The notes under the pieces: generated by a model
The model's database searches: none
Seen by the model: only the letters and a program-made list of their open reading frames with translations
What the model was told of the DNA's origin: nothing
Source: Massilia phyllostachyos
GTDB lineage: Bacteria > Pseudomonadota > Gammaproteobacteria > Burkholderiales > Burkholderiaceae_D
Direction of reading: 5' to 3'
Length of the DNA stretch: 64,000 nt
Assembly (NCBI RefSeq): GCF_021044825.1
Contig: NZ_JAJNOC010000004.1
Span: 428,213 to 492,212 of the forward strand
Translations under genes and position numbers: made by a program
Shown here: one piece after another, positions 40,409-48,738 of the stretch
How positions within the stretch are numbered: the first letter of the stretch is position 1
Layout: the number at the start of each line of letters is the position of its first letter

Positions 40409-41490
40409 TGCAGTTCTCCTTCGATATAGACGGCTTTGATGTTCAGGTCGCGGTCGAGGACCACGAAATCGGCATGGCAGCCCGGCGCCAGGCGGCCGCG
40501 CCGGGTTTCGCCGAGGTAGTCGGCGGCGTTGGTCGAGACGCGCCGGCTGGCCTCGGCCAGCGGCAGGCCGATCTTGACCAGGTTGCGCAGCGCCTGGTCC
40601 ATGGTCAGGGTGCTGCCGGCCAGCGTGCCGTCGGCCAGGCGCACGCCGCCCATGCACTTGTGGACCACCTGGCGGCCCAGCATGTATTCGCCGTCCGGCA
40701 TGCCGGCGGCGGCGGTCGAATCGGTCACGCAGAACAGCTTCGGGATGCAGCGCAGCGCGGTCCTGATCGCGCCCGGATGCACGTGCAGCAGGTCGGGGAT
40801 GATCTCGGCGTATTCGGCGTGGGCCAGCGCGGCGCCGACCATGCCGGGTTCGCGGTGGTGCAGGCCGGGCATGGCGTTGAACAGGTGGGTGAAGCCGTGC
40901 GCGCCGTGTTCGAGGGCGCGCACCCCGTCTTCGTAGCTGCCGCTGGTGTGGCCGATCTGGACCCGGATGCCGGCGTCGGCGATCGCGCGCAGCAGTTCCA
41001 TGTGGCCGTCGATCTCGGGCGCCACCGTGATCAGGCGCATCGGCGCGGCGTCGTTGAAGCGGTTGACCTCGTCGAGCGTGGCTTCGCGCGCATACGGCGG
41101 CTGGGCGCCCAGCTTGCCGGAATTGATGTAGGGGCCTTCCAGGTGCACGCCGAGGATGCGCGCCTCGCCCTTGCCGCGCGACTTGCAGGCCGCACCGATG
41201 GCGCCCAGGGCGCGGTCGATGTCCTCGATCGGGGCGGTCATGGTGGTGGCCAGCAGGGCGGTGGTGCCGTGCTTCGCGTGCAGGGCGGCGATCACGTGCG
41301 GGGCGTCGCCGCCCTCCATCATGTCGCGCCCCGCGCCGCCGTGCACGTGCACGTCGATGAAGCCGGGCAGGATGTAGTCGTCGCCGTTGGCCGACGGGTC
41401 GACTTCGTGGCCGTCGACGCCCTCGACGAAGGCGCCGTGGCGCAGTTCGCCATGGATCCAGCCGTTGGGAGTGAGGATGTTGCCTTTCAT
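40405..41490 (-). CDS. nagA: N-acetylglucosamine-6-phosphate deacetylase
   Basis: A 361-residue amidohydrolase. It has the metal motif GFIDVHVHGGAGRDMMEG (about 43-60), HLEGPYIN (about 118-125), QIGHTSG and the catalytic-site CVTDSTAAAGMPDG (about 256-269). It hydrolyses GlcNAc-6-P to GlcN-6-P and acetate. Length is near the family norm. The ATG overlaps the nagK stop in an ATGA arrangement. The coupled order nagK-nagA-nagB-nagZ gives a complete cytoplasmic route. Confidence 0.95.
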   Translation of the reverse strand: MKGNILTPNGWIHGELRHGAFVEGVDGHEVDPSANGDDYILPGFIDVHVHGGAGRDMMEGGDAPHVIAALHAKHGTTALLATTMTAPIEDIDRALGAIGAACKSRGKGEARILGVHLEGPYINSGKLGAQPPYAREATLDEVNRFNDAAPMRLITVAPEIDGHMELLRAIADAGIRVQIGHTSGSYEDGVRALEHGAHGFTHLFNAMPGLHHREPGMVGAALAHAEYAEIIPDLLHVHPGAIRTALRCIPKLFCVTDSTAAAGMPDGEYMLGRQVVHKCMGGVRLADGTLAGSTLTMDQALRNLVKIGLPLAEASRRVSTNAADYLGETRRGRLAPGCHADFVVLDRDLNIKAVYIEGELQ

Positions 41491-42365
41491 TGCGGTGTCC
41501 TTTCGAGTTGGCGCGCGATCATGCGCAGCGCGCCGGCGGCCGAGTCTCCCTGGGCGGGGACGCAGCGCGCCAGTGTAGCGGGCGGCAGCCAGGCGCGCAG
41601 CACCTCGCCCAGGCCGCCACACAGGGCCAGCGGCAGGCTGTGGCCGGGGTCGAGCGCGTCGGCGATGGCGGCCACTTCCTGGCCGGCGTGTTCGAGGATG
41701 GCGCGCGCCACCGGGTCGGTCTCGCCGTGGATGACCACGAAGCGCGCCAGGCTGGCGTAGGTAGTCTGGTTGGCCTTGCCGAGCCAGACCTGCAGCGCGT
41801 CGCGCGAACCGCCGCAGAAGTCGATCACTTCGCGCGCAAAGGCGCTGCCCTCGGCGCGGCCGTCGAGCACGTGCTCGACGTGGTTCAGCGCGCGCAGTCC
41901 CATCCAGGCGCCGCTGGCCTCGTCGCCGGCGGGGAAGCCCCAGCCGCCGACTTCGATCTTGGTCCCGTCTTCGCGCATGGCTTCGCCGACGCTGCCGGTG
42001 CCGATCGCGACGATCGCGCCGGGCCGGCCCGCGTGGGCGCCCATCATGGTGGTGAAGCCGTCGGTGTCGAGGGCGATGGCGGCGTAGCCGGGATTGGCGG
42101 CGATGAAGGCGGCCTTCCACTCCTTGTTGTGCACGCCGGCCAGGCCGAGGCCGATGGCGCAGGCGGCGCGTGGGACCGGGTCGATACCGATCTGGGTAAA
42201 GGCTTGCCGGACCGCGCCGTCGATGGTGGCCCAGGCCGCGTCGATGCCGCGCGCCAGCGCGGACGGGCCGCCGCTGGCCTGCGCCAGCGCGCTGCCGTCG
42301 CGGCGCGCCAGGCGCACGCGGGTGCCGGTGCCGCCGCCGTCGACGCCGATGAGATAGTCGATCAT
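41487..42365 (-). CDS. nagK: N-acetylglucosamine kinase, BadF/BadG/BcrA/BcrD-type
   Basis: A 292-residue ASKHA-fold kinase. It has the phosphate-1 loop LIGVDGGGTGTRVRLA (about 5-20), DTDGFTTMMGAH (about 100-111), AIGTGSVGEA (about 119-128) and WGFPAGDEASGAWMG (about 141-155), typical of ATPase-type GlcNAc kinases. It phosphorylates free GlcNAc, which implies non-PTS uptake. It is the first gene of the nag operon; the operator-like region lies directly upstream. No sugar transporter is in the window. Confidence 0.92.
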   Translation of the reverse strand: MIDYLIGVDGGGTGTRVRLARRDGSALAQASGGPSALARGIDAAWATIDGAVRQAFTQIGIDPVPRAACAIGLGLAGVHNKEWKAAFIAANPGYAAIALDTDGFTTMMGAHAGRPGAIVAIGTGSVGEAMREDGTKIEVGGWGFPAGDEASGAWMGLRALNHVEHVLDGRAEGSAFAREVIDFCGGSRDALQVWLGKANQTTYASLARFVVIHGETDPVARAILEHAGQEVAAIADALDPGHSLPLALCGGLGEVLRAWLPPATLARCVPAQGDSAAGALRMIARQLERTPQ

Positions 42366-42436
42366 GGAGTGTGCGTATTCTGCCGAGGAGGTCAGCGCAC
42401 TATAGGCAGGCGGCCCCGGCCTGTCAACAGGTATTT

Positions 42437-42540
42437 AACTGGTATGCAAATCTACTTTGCACATGACCGGCAAATTGCACCGGAAATTTGCATAAACCGC
42501 TGATTATGCGAATCTTTTTATTGGTATGCGAATTGGTATT
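42437..42540 (-). promoter_or_regulatory. Operator-like region upstream of the nag operon
   Basis: This AT-rich 104 bp contains related words: GGTATGCAAAT (42441-42451), GGTATGCGAATTGGTA (42123 bases on from the left edge plus 400, i.e. 42523-42538), and a 10-bp inverted repeat ATTTGCATAA / TTATGCGAAT (42486-42495 and 42504-42513) with one mismatch and an 8-bp gap. Repeated half-sites with dyad symmetry are typical of GntR-family operators. The regulator that binds here is inferred, most likely the GntR protein at 33230. Confidence 0.55.
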
Positions 42541-42551
42541 GTCGCGTCCAC

Positions 42552-43898
42552 TCATTTTGTCCGGTAGCGGCTGCCGCTGCGGTCCACCACCAGCATCTCC
42601 TCGCCCCCGCGACCACGGCGGCCGGCGTGCTCGGGGACGTCGACCACCGCATTGCCCGGTCCGCTGACGGCGATCTCGGCGCGGTCGGCGCGCAGCCGGC
42701 GGCCGTCGAAGGCGCCGGAGCCGCTGAGCTGCGCCTTGACCAGGTGGACCTTGCCGGCCACCTGGGCATGGCCCGGCCCGCTCATGCGCAACAGCAGGCG
42801 CTTGCCGTCCATGCGCGCGTCCAGGCCGCCGGAGCCGCGCAGCTCGGCGTCCAGGGTGTCGGAGACGTTCGCCAGCTCGATGCCGCCGGGGCCGCGCGCC
42901 TTGAGCAGGGCGCGGCTGACGTCCAGGCTGCCGCCTTCCAGGTCGCCCGAGCCGGCCAGGTCGGCGGTGAATTCGCCGATCTCGCCGCTGAGGGTGGCGC
43001 TGCCCGGCCCGCTCAGGCGCAGCGTGCCTTTCGGCGCGCGCAGGCCGCTGGCCTGCAACTCGCCCGAGCCGTGCACCTCGGCGTCGAACTTCGTGATGGC
43101 GCCGGCGACGCAGGCGTTGCCCGGGCCGCGCTGGGTGACCGAGACCGCGTCCACGGCCAGGCCGCAGGCGTCGAAGTCGCCCGAGCCGCTGGCCTCGAGG
43201 CGCAGTTCGCGCGCGCGGCCGGACAGCTTCATGCCGCCCGGGCCGGAGATGCGCGCATTCAGGCGCGCCAGGCGCAGGTCGAGGGCTTCGAGGTCGCCGG
43301 AACCGCTGAGCGTCGCCGCCAGCGCGTTGCCGACGCCGGACAGGCGCACGTCGCCGGGGCCCGACAGGGTCAGGTTGACGTCGGCGGCCTTCAGGCGCTG
43401 CAGGTCGGCGTCGCCGCTGCCGCCGGCGCGCACCGTGAGTTCGCGCACGGCGCCGGCCGCCTCCAGGTCGCCGGGCCCGTCGACCGCCAGCGCGAAACGC
43501 TCGCCGGACACCTGGCTCAACGCGACGTCGCCGCTGCCGGACATGCTCAGGCTCCTGAGCTGGGCGGCCGTGATGGCGATGGTGACGCTGCCGCGCTCCT
43601 TGCCCCAGCTGAAGCGAAAGCCGTTGCGGTTGGCCGGGCGCACCACCAGGGTGTCGCCGCGCACCACGGTCTCGACGTCCTCGAACAGCCTGGCGTCGCC
43701 CGACAGCTCGACCGCCTGGCGGCCCTGGGCGCGCACCACGACCTTGTAGGGACCATCGAGTTCGATGGCGCTGAAGGCGGCCAGCTGGCGCTGCTGGGTG
43801 AGCGCGCGGCCGGACGGCTCGGCGTGCCCGGCCTCGGTGGCAAGGAAGCCGGCGGCGATGGCGGCGGCGAGCAGGGCTGGCTTGAAAGTGGGGCGCAT
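42552..43898 (-). CDS. Exported DUF2807 (GIN domain) repeat protein
   Basis: A 448-residue exported protein. The signal peptide (1-26, ending GHA) is followed by a DUF2807-type beta-helix. From residue 121 to about 413, GSG and GPG motifs alternate strictly, spaced 20 then 19 residues, giving eight copies of a 39-residue unit. That makes a long right-handed beta-solenoid likely. The tail (420-448) is basic and ends EMLVVDRSGSRYRTK. The function is unknown; related domains are found in envelope and adhesin proteins. ATG 43898 fits the signal peptide; the upstream frame extension is non-coding. Confidence 0.85.
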   Translation of the reverse strand: MRPTFKPALLAAAIAAGFLATEAGHAEPSGRALTQQRQLAAFSAIELDGPYKVVVRAQGRQAVELSGDARLFEDVETVVRGDTLVVRPANRNGFRFSWGKERGSVTIAITAAQLRSLSMSGSGDVALSQVSGERFALAVDGPGDLEAAGAVRELTVRAGGSGDADLQRLKAADVNLTLSGPGDVRLSGVGNALAATLSGSGDLEALDLRLARLNARISGPGGMKLSGRARELRLEASGSGDFDACGLAVDAVSVTQRGPGNACVAGAITKFDAEVHGSGELQASGLRAPKGTLRLSGPGSATLSGEIGEFTADLAGSGDLEGGSLDVSRALLKARGPGGIELANVSDTLDAELRGSGGLDARMDGKRLLLRMSGPGHAQVAGKVHLVKAQLSGSGAFDGRRLRADRAEIAVSGPGNAVVDVPEHAGRRGRGGEEMLVVDRSGSRYRTK

Positions 43899-44116
43899 GT
43901 TCTTTTTCTGGCGAGGTGGGTGAGCCTGCACGATAGGACAATCCGGGCCGCTAATCATGCATCGAGCGACGGATGCGCGAAAACGGGGAACAGAATGCAA
44001 AGTGAAAGGATGAGCAGGCGGACGCGGCCTGTCGTGCCGGGCGGAACCCTGTTGGCGTCCAGCGGCGTTTTGGCTTAGCCTCTGCGTCCCGAAGTTGACT
44101 CTGTCTTGACGTCCCG

Positions 44117-44729
44117 ATGAGCGATAGTGTGCAGGAACAGGCAGTGCTTGATATCGATGAGCTGCACACGACGCAGGCGCTGGACGAGCGCCCCGCGCGC
44201 GCGTCCGACCACGCGGCCGAGAACCGCGCGCTGGGCGCGCTGGCGCAGGAGCTGGCGCGCCGGCCCGACGCCGTGCCGCAGCGCCTGGCCGAGCTGCTGC
44301 GCGAGCTGTGCCGCGCCGGATCGGCCGGCATTGCCGTGGCCGCGCCGGACGGCGAGGCCTTCCAGGCGGCGCCTGCTGGTGGTGGACGACAACGGCGACG
44401 CCGCCGAGTCGCTGGCCCTGCTGCTGCATTCGGTCGGGGCCGAGGTGCGCACCGCCCTCGACGGCCCGGCCGGGCTGGCGCAGGCCGCCGAGTTCCGTCC
44501 CCACGCGCTGCTGCTCGACCTCGGCATGCCGGGCATGGACGGCTTCGAAGTGGCGCGCCGCCTGCGCCTCGATCCGGCCCAGGCCGGCCTCCTGATCGTG
44601 GCGCTGACCGGCTGGGGCCAGCAGGAAGACCGCCGCCGCACGCGCGCCGGCGGCTTCGACCATCACCTCACCAAGCCGGTGGACGTCGACGCGCTGCTCG
44701 ATATCCTGGCCAGGGTCCCGGTTTCGTAG
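44117..44729 (+). pseudogene. Remnant of a hybrid histidine kinase: GAF start and REC end joined out of frame
   Basis: In frame 2, residues from ATG 44117 read like the start of a GAF-type sensor kinase (ALAQELARRPDAVPQRLAEL, LCRAGSAGIAV). In frame 3 from about 44373 an intact response-regulator receiver follows: LLVVDDNGDAAES, LLLDLGMPGMDG with the phospho-acceptor Asp, and TKPVD with the switch Lys. The whole kinase core (rest of GAF, HisKA, HATPase) is missing and the frames do not join. No start with a ribosome site precedes the REC part. An internal deletion is the simplest reading. Confidence 0.75.
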
Positions 44730-44830
44730 AGGGTGTGAAAAGAGGGCTATGGCAAGGCGCCGAGTCGAAGACAGTACACTCGTACGGCGAGACGAGGCAA
44801 CGCAGCCATCGACGAATTTTTCACACCCTC
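44729..44830. repeat. 102-bp MITE-like element with 13-bp terminal inverted repeats
   Basis: GAGGGTGTGAAAA (44729-44741) pairs perfectly with TTTTCACACCCTC (44818-44830). Inside, ATGGC (44750-44754) pairs with GCCAT (44805-44809), and GAGTCGAAGACAGTACACTC sits near the centre. The element begins on the last base of the REC stop codon. It does not code for protein. The shape fits a small non-autonomous element or folded RNA. Confidence 0.6.
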
Positions 44831-44863
44831 GTAGGGTGGGCGGTCCTCCGCCCACGCGTTCAA
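44831..44863. repeat. GTAGGGTGGGCGG...CCGCCCACGCG repeat
   Basis: A hairpin-forming repeat, GTAGGGTGGGCGG-tcct-CCGCCCACGCGTTCA. The same 32-base unit occurs at 55489-55521. Such GTAGGGTGGGC elements are common between genes in many proteobacteria. The bases from 44864 to 45013 hold nothing else I can identify. Confidence 0.75.
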
Positions 44864-45013
44864 CCTGCGCATGCCCCGCCACGTCGCATCCGGGGCTCGA
44901 ACGCGCCGATGGCCCGTCCACCGTACAGTGATGTAGTTCGACAGCAACAGCTGAACGACGTGGGCGGGCCGGGCCGTGCAGTGTCATAATGCGGGCATGG
45001 AAGGAGATCATCC

Positions 45014-45199
45014 GTGATTCGCTATATGGGCACCCGCAAGAACGACCAGGGCGCGGAACTGTACGTGTTCCTCGTCAACGGCATGCAGAAGGAAGTGCGT
45101 GAGCATGCGCTCAAGCAGCATCCTGGCTGCTATGACGCCTTGCCGGCGGCGGTCAAGGCCAGGATCGCGGCCAACCGCGCCTGGCTCTCCAAACTGTAA
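45014..45199 (+). CDS. Small protein of unknown function
   Basis: A 61-residue soluble, slightly basic protein beginning with GTG (MIRYMGTRKNDQG). AAGGAG lies at an ideal distance upstream, which makes a real gene likely despite its size. It has no membrane segment and no recognised motif. It starts three bases before the end of a two-gene unit with the secreted protein at 45202. Confidence 0.6.
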   Translation: MIRYMGTRKNDQGAELYVFLVNGMQKEVREHALKQHPGCYDALPAAVKARIAANRAWLSKL

Positions 45200-45201
45200 A
45201 C

Positions 45202-45678
45202 ATGCCGGCATACAGTCGGCCGGCCGCGCTCGCCCTGCTGGCGGCGGCATCCCTCCTGACAGCCCCGGCCGGCGCCATGCCGACCACCTTCGGCACCGTG
45301 ATCGGCAACGCCCTGCTGTGCCGCAGCCATCTCGAGAACCGCTATTTCCACGACTACCTGACGACCTCCTTCGGCCCGGCCTACAAGCGCGAGGGCGGGG
45401 CCTACTGGTTCAGGCTCGAAGCCACGCTGTGGGGCGCCGAGGTCAAGGAAGTCATGGTCAGCGACGATACCAGCGAGCTGGTCTTCATCGCCGCCGTCCT
45501 CGAGGGCAAGCCCGAGGAGCTGGAAACCGCGATCCGCGGCAGCGCCGGCATCGCCTTCAAGCCGAAGGACGCCACCCCCTTTCCTTTGCGCGTATCGAAC
45601 TCGGGCAGCACCATCGCTTACATGAATGACAAAAGCAAAATATACTGCGCGAAGTTCAAATCGATGCCGGTGCGCTGA
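45202..45678 (+). CDS. Exported protein of unknown function
   Basis: A 158-residue protein with a clear signal peptide (1-25, ending AGA), then a small alpha/beta domain (FGTVIGNALLCRSHLEN, KEVMVSDDTSELVFIAAVLE). Two cysteines (about 40 and 149) could form a disulfide in the periplasm. The family is not recognised. It begins two bases after the stop of the preceding small gene, so the two are probably one unit. Confidence 0.75.
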   Translation: MPAYSRPAALALLAAASLLTAPAGAMPTTFGTVIGNALLCRSHLENRYFHDYLTTSFGPAYKREGGAYWFRLEATLWGAEVKEVMVSDDTSELVFIAAVLEGKPEELETAIRGSAGIAFKPKDATPFPLRVSNSGSTIAYMNDKSKIYCAKFKSMPVR

Positions 45679-45697
45679 GCAAGCTCTTCCTTGAAGA

Positions 45698-47269
45698 ATG
45701 TATAACCACTATTTCCACCTGAAGGGTGCGCCGTTCTCGATCGCGCCCGACCCGCGCTACCTGTTCATGAGCGAGCGCCACCGCGAGGCGCTGGCGCACC
45801 TGCTGTACGGGATCGGCAGCGGCGGCGGCTTCGTGCTGCTGACCGGGGAAATCGGGGCCGGCAAGACCACCGTGTGCCGCTGCTTCATCGAGCAGATCCC
45901 GGACAATTGCCGGCTGGCCTATATCTTCAATCCGCGCCTGAGCGTCGAGGAATTGCTGCAGAGCGTGTGCGACGAGCTCGGCGTCGACGTGCCCGGGGCC
46001 GGCCTCAAGGCCCATGTCGATGCGATCAACCGCTATCTGCTGGAATCGCACGCGCAGGGCCTGAACAATGTGCTGGTCATCGACGAGGCCCAGAACCTGT
46101 CGGCCGAGGTGCTGGAACAATTGCGCCTGCTGACCAATCTCGAGACCAACGAGCGCAAGCTGCTGCAGATCATCCTGATCGGCCAGCCCGAGCTGCGCAC
46201 CATGCTGGCGCGGCCGGAGCTGGAACAACTGGCCCAGCGCGTGATCGCACGCTACCACCTGGGGCCGCTGTCCGAGGGCGAAACCGGCGCCTACGTGGCG
46301 CACCGCCTCGCTGTGGCCGGAGCGGGCGGGCAGCCGTTTCCGCCCGCGCTGACGCCGGCGATCCACGCGCAGACCCACGGCGTGCCGCGCCGCATCAACC
46401 TGCTGTGCGACCGCGCGCTGCTCGGCGCCTATGTCGAGAACAGCCCGCAGGTGACGCGCCGCATCCTGAACAAGGCGGCCGAGGAAGTGTTCGCGGGCGA
46501 ACCGGCGCCGCGCCGGCCGCTGCGGGCGCCGCTCGCCGTGGGCGGGGTGCTGGCGGCGGTGGCGCTGAGCGCCGCGGCCTGGCAGGCGCTGCCATCGCAC
46601 CGGGCTGCGCCGCAGGCCGCCGCCGCGCCGGCGAAGACCCCGGCGCCGGCCGTGCGCCCCGCCGCGCCGTCGACGGTGCCGCCGGTGCAGGCGAATGAAG
46701 CCAATGCGCTGCGCGAACTGGCCGCCCTGTGGGGCCAACCGCTGGCCGGCGCCGATCCCTGCGAAGCGGCGCTGCGCGTCAACCTGCGCTGCCACCAGGG
46801 GCGCGGCGGCCTGTACGAGCTGCGCCTGCTGGACCGGCCGGCGGTGGTCACCCTGCACGACGGCCCGCGCACCGGTTACGCGATCCTGAGCGCGATGGAC
46901 GCCGACAGCGTCACCCTGAGCGCCGGCGCGCGCCGCGAGCGCATCGACCTGGCCACCTTCGTTGCCCGCTTCGGCGGCGAGTTCACCACTTTCTGGCGCA
47001 TGCCGCGCGGTTTTCGCGAGCAGCTGGCGGAAGGTGACCGCGGCCATGACGTCGACTGGCTGAACGCCCGCCTGGCCGAGATCAACAAGGCAGCCGCCCC
47101 CAAGGCGGACCGTCCGTTCGACGCCAATACCCGCGAATGGCTGCGCCGCTTCCAGGCCGCGCAAGACCTGAAGGCGGACGGCGTGGCCGGCCCGCGCACC
47201 TTCATGCGCCTGAACCAGCTCACCGGCGTGCCGGAGCCGCGCCTGCTGGCGGCCGCACAGGGAAAATAA
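45698..47269 (+). CDS. exeA: ExeA/GspA-type AAA ATPase with peptidoglycan-binding domain
   Basis: A 523-residue bitopic protein. The N-terminal AAA domain (1-265) starts MYNHYFHLKGAPFSIAPDP and has Walker A TGEIGAGKTT (about 49-58) and Walker B VLVIDEAQNL (about 125-134). A membrane segment lies near 270-290. A C-terminal PG-binding-1 domain (about 430-505) holds LKADGVAGPRTFMRLN. ExeA with ExeB/GspB remodels peptidoglycan so that the type II secretin can be placed. gspB follows three bases on; other gsp genes lie elsewhere. Confidence 0.93.
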   Translation: MYNHYFHLKGAPFSIAPDPRYLFMSERHREALAHLLYGIGSGGGFVLLTGEIGAGKTTVCRCFIEQIPDNCRLAYIFNPRLSVEELLQSVCDELGVDVPGAGLKAHVDAINRYLLESHAQGLNNVLVIDEAQNLSAEVLEQLRLLTNLETNERKLLQIILIGQPELRTMLARPELEQLAQRVIARYHLGPLSEGETGAYVAHRLAVAGAGGQPFPPALTPAIHAQTHGVPRRINLLCDRALLGAYVENSPQVTRRILNKAAEEVFAGEPAPRRPLRAPLAVGGVLAAVALSAAAWQALPSHRAAPQAAAAPAKTPAPAVRPAAPSTVPPVQANEANALRELAALWGQPLAGADPCEAALRVNLRCHQGRGGLYELRLLDRPAVVTLHDGPRTGYAILSAMDADSVTLSAGARRERIDLATFVARFGGEFTTFWRMPRGFREQLAEGDRGHDVDWLNARLAEINKAAAPKADRPFDANTREWLRRFQAAQDLKADGVAGPRTFMRLNQLTGVPEPRLLAAAQGK

Positions 47270-47272
47270 AGC

Positions 47273-47962
47273 ATGTCCTATATCCTCGACGCCCTCAAGA
47301 AGGCCCAGGCGGAGCGCCAGCTCGGCAACGCCCCGACCATCCACGCGCCGCCGCCGATGTATGCGCCGCCGCCGGCCGGAGCCAAGCGCACGAACGTGGC
47401 GATCGGCGCGGGCCTGGCCGTGGTCGGGCTGGCGGCGGCCGGCGTGTTCCTGCTGCGCCAGCCGGCGCCTGCGCCGGCGGTGCAGGTTGCCGCTGCGCCG
47501 GTGCTGGTTGCACCAGTTGCACCAGTTGCGCCGGCTGCGCCGGTCGCCGTGCCGCCGGCGCCGGTGGTGCAGGAAGCGCCGGCGCCCGAGCCGGTGAAGC
47601 CGAAGCCGGTCCCGGCCCAGCCGAAGCCGGCGCCGAAGTTGGCGACGCCGCGCCCTGCAGCGCCGCCGGTTGTCGAGGCGGCGCCGGAACCGGCGCGTCC
47701 GGTGCTGGTCGGGGCGGCGCCCAATGCGGACGATAACGTCGGCCCGCTCGCGGCGCTGCCGGACGCGGTGCAGCGCGACGTGCCGAAGGTCGCCTTCGGC
47801 GGCTACATCTATTCGCCGAACCCGGCTGAACGCCTGCTGCTGGTCGACAAGATGCTGCGCCGCGAAGGGGAAGAGGTCGCCCCGGGCCTGGTGCTGGAGC
47901 GCCTGCTGCCGAAGGCGGCGATCATGAACTACCGCGGCTATCGCTACCGTGTCGCGTACTGA
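47273..47962 (+). CDS. gspB: GspB type II secretion assembly protein
   Basis: A 229-residue inner-membrane protein. [18 protein letters not shown] is the GspB N-terminal signature. One membrane helix (about 43-62) is followed by a long Pro/Ala/Val-rich periplasmic linker, then the T2SSB domain (about 165-229; [20 protein letters not shown]). It partners ExeA. Its end overlaps the mobB start by 14 bp. The linker repeats are low complexity, not a separate gene. Confidence 0.92.
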   Translation: MSYILDALKKAQAERQLGNAPTIHAPPPMYAPPPAGAKRTNVAIGAGLAVVGLAAAGVFLLRQPAPAPAVQVAAAPVLVAPVAPVAPAAPVAVPPAPVVQEAPAPEPVKPKPVPAQPKPAPKLATPRPAAPPVVEAAPEPARPVLVGAAPNADDNVGPLAALPDAVQRDVPKVAFGGYIYSPNPAERLLLVDKMLRREGEEVAPGLVLERLLPKAAIMNYRGYRYRVAY

Positions 47963-48473
47963 CCCTGGGCCGGTGCTCGGCGTGGTCGGCTGGTCCGGCA
48001 GCGGCAAGACCTCGCTGCTGGAAGGGCTGATTGGCCGCCTGGCAGGGCAGGGGCTGCGCGTGAACGTCGTCAAGCACAGCCACCACGACGTCGAACTCGA
48101 GCCGCCGCGCAAGGACAGCGCGCGCCTGCGCATGGCCGGCGCCGCCGAGGTGATGCTGGCCTCGCCCTACCGGGTCGCCATCCTGCGCGAACTGCGCGGC
48201 GCGGACGAACCGTCGCTCGCCGAGCACCTGGCGCGGCTGGCGCCGGCCGACCTGACCCTGGTCGAGGGCTATAAATGGGAGCGCCTGCCGAAACTGGAAG
48301 TGTTCCGGCCCAGCCTGGGCCGGCCGGCGCTGTATCCGGACGATCCGGACGTCGTCGCCGTGGCGTCGGATGCGCCGCGGCCGGGCGGTACGGAGGCTGT
48401 GGCCTGGCTCGACCTGAATGACCTGGATCATGTGCTGGGCTGGCTGCATGAATGGATGTGCAGGAAAAGCTAA
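47949..48473 (+). CDS. mobB: Molybdopterin-guanine dinucleotide biosynthesis adaptor MobB
   Basis: A 174-residue P-loop protein. Walker A is [10 protein letters not shown] (about 14-23), followed by [21 protein letters not shown] (about 39-59, in part), and [15 protein letters not shown] (about 105-119), all MobB-specific. It binds GTP and helps MobA add GMP to molybdopterin. It starts at GTG 47949 inside the end of gspB, so translation is coupled to the secretion genes, an unusual pairing. Confidence 0.92.
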   Translation: MSRTDPGPVLGVVGWSGSGKTSLLEGLIGRLAGQGLRVNVVKHSHHDVELEPPRKDSARLRMAGAAEVMLASPYRVAILRELRGADEPSLAEHLARLAPADLTLVEGYKWERLPKLEVFRPSLGRPALYPDDPDVVAVASDAPRPGGTEAVAWLDLNDLDHVLGWLHEWMCRKS

Positions 48474-48526
48474 AGTTCCTCGCAATGCTGCCGTAACCGG
48501 GGGATACGCCTTAATGGGAGAGTCAC

Positions 48527-48715
48527 ATGGACGTGTCCAGCATCGCCAAGCTGTCCACCAGCATCGCCGAAACCGGCCAGCGCCAGGAAGTCAACCTGGC
48601 CGTTCTGAAGAAGGCCCAGCAGATTCAGGAGTCGACCGCGACCCAGCTGCTCGCGGCGCTGCCGCAGCCGAATTTGCCGGCGCATTTGGGGAACAAGATC
48701 AATACGACGGCTTGA
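48527..48715 (+). CDS. YjfB-like putative motility protein
   Basis: A 62-residue protein matching the small YjfB/motility family: MDVSSIAKLSTSIAETGQRQ, then VNLAVLKKAQQIQES. GGGAGAGTC before the ATG is a good ribosome site. Family members are linked to flagellar genes in several bacteria by association, and the role is unknown. Here it is alone, between mobB and a repeat region. Confidence 0.75.
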   Translation: MDVSSIAKLSTSIAETGQRQEVNLAVLKKAQQIQESTATQLLAALPQPNLPAHLGNKINTTA

Positions 48716-48738
48716 TCAGGCGTTATTGGTAGCTTTGC

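Noticed and set aside
44117..44989. Reading the kinase remnant as one 290-residue gene in the N-terminal frame
   Set aside because: After about residue 85 the frame turns into Arg/Ala-rich nonsense, while the receiver domain is plainly in another frame.
47460..47640. Repetitive GCC/GTT tract in gspB as a DNA repeat element
   Set aside because: It is a Pro/Ala/Val-rich protein linker usual for GspB.
45656..48133. A very long open frame on the reverse strand across exeA, gspB and mobB
   Set aside because: Its product is rich in Arg, His and Gln without any domain, the usual shadow of high-GC genes. The forward genes carry clear family motifs.
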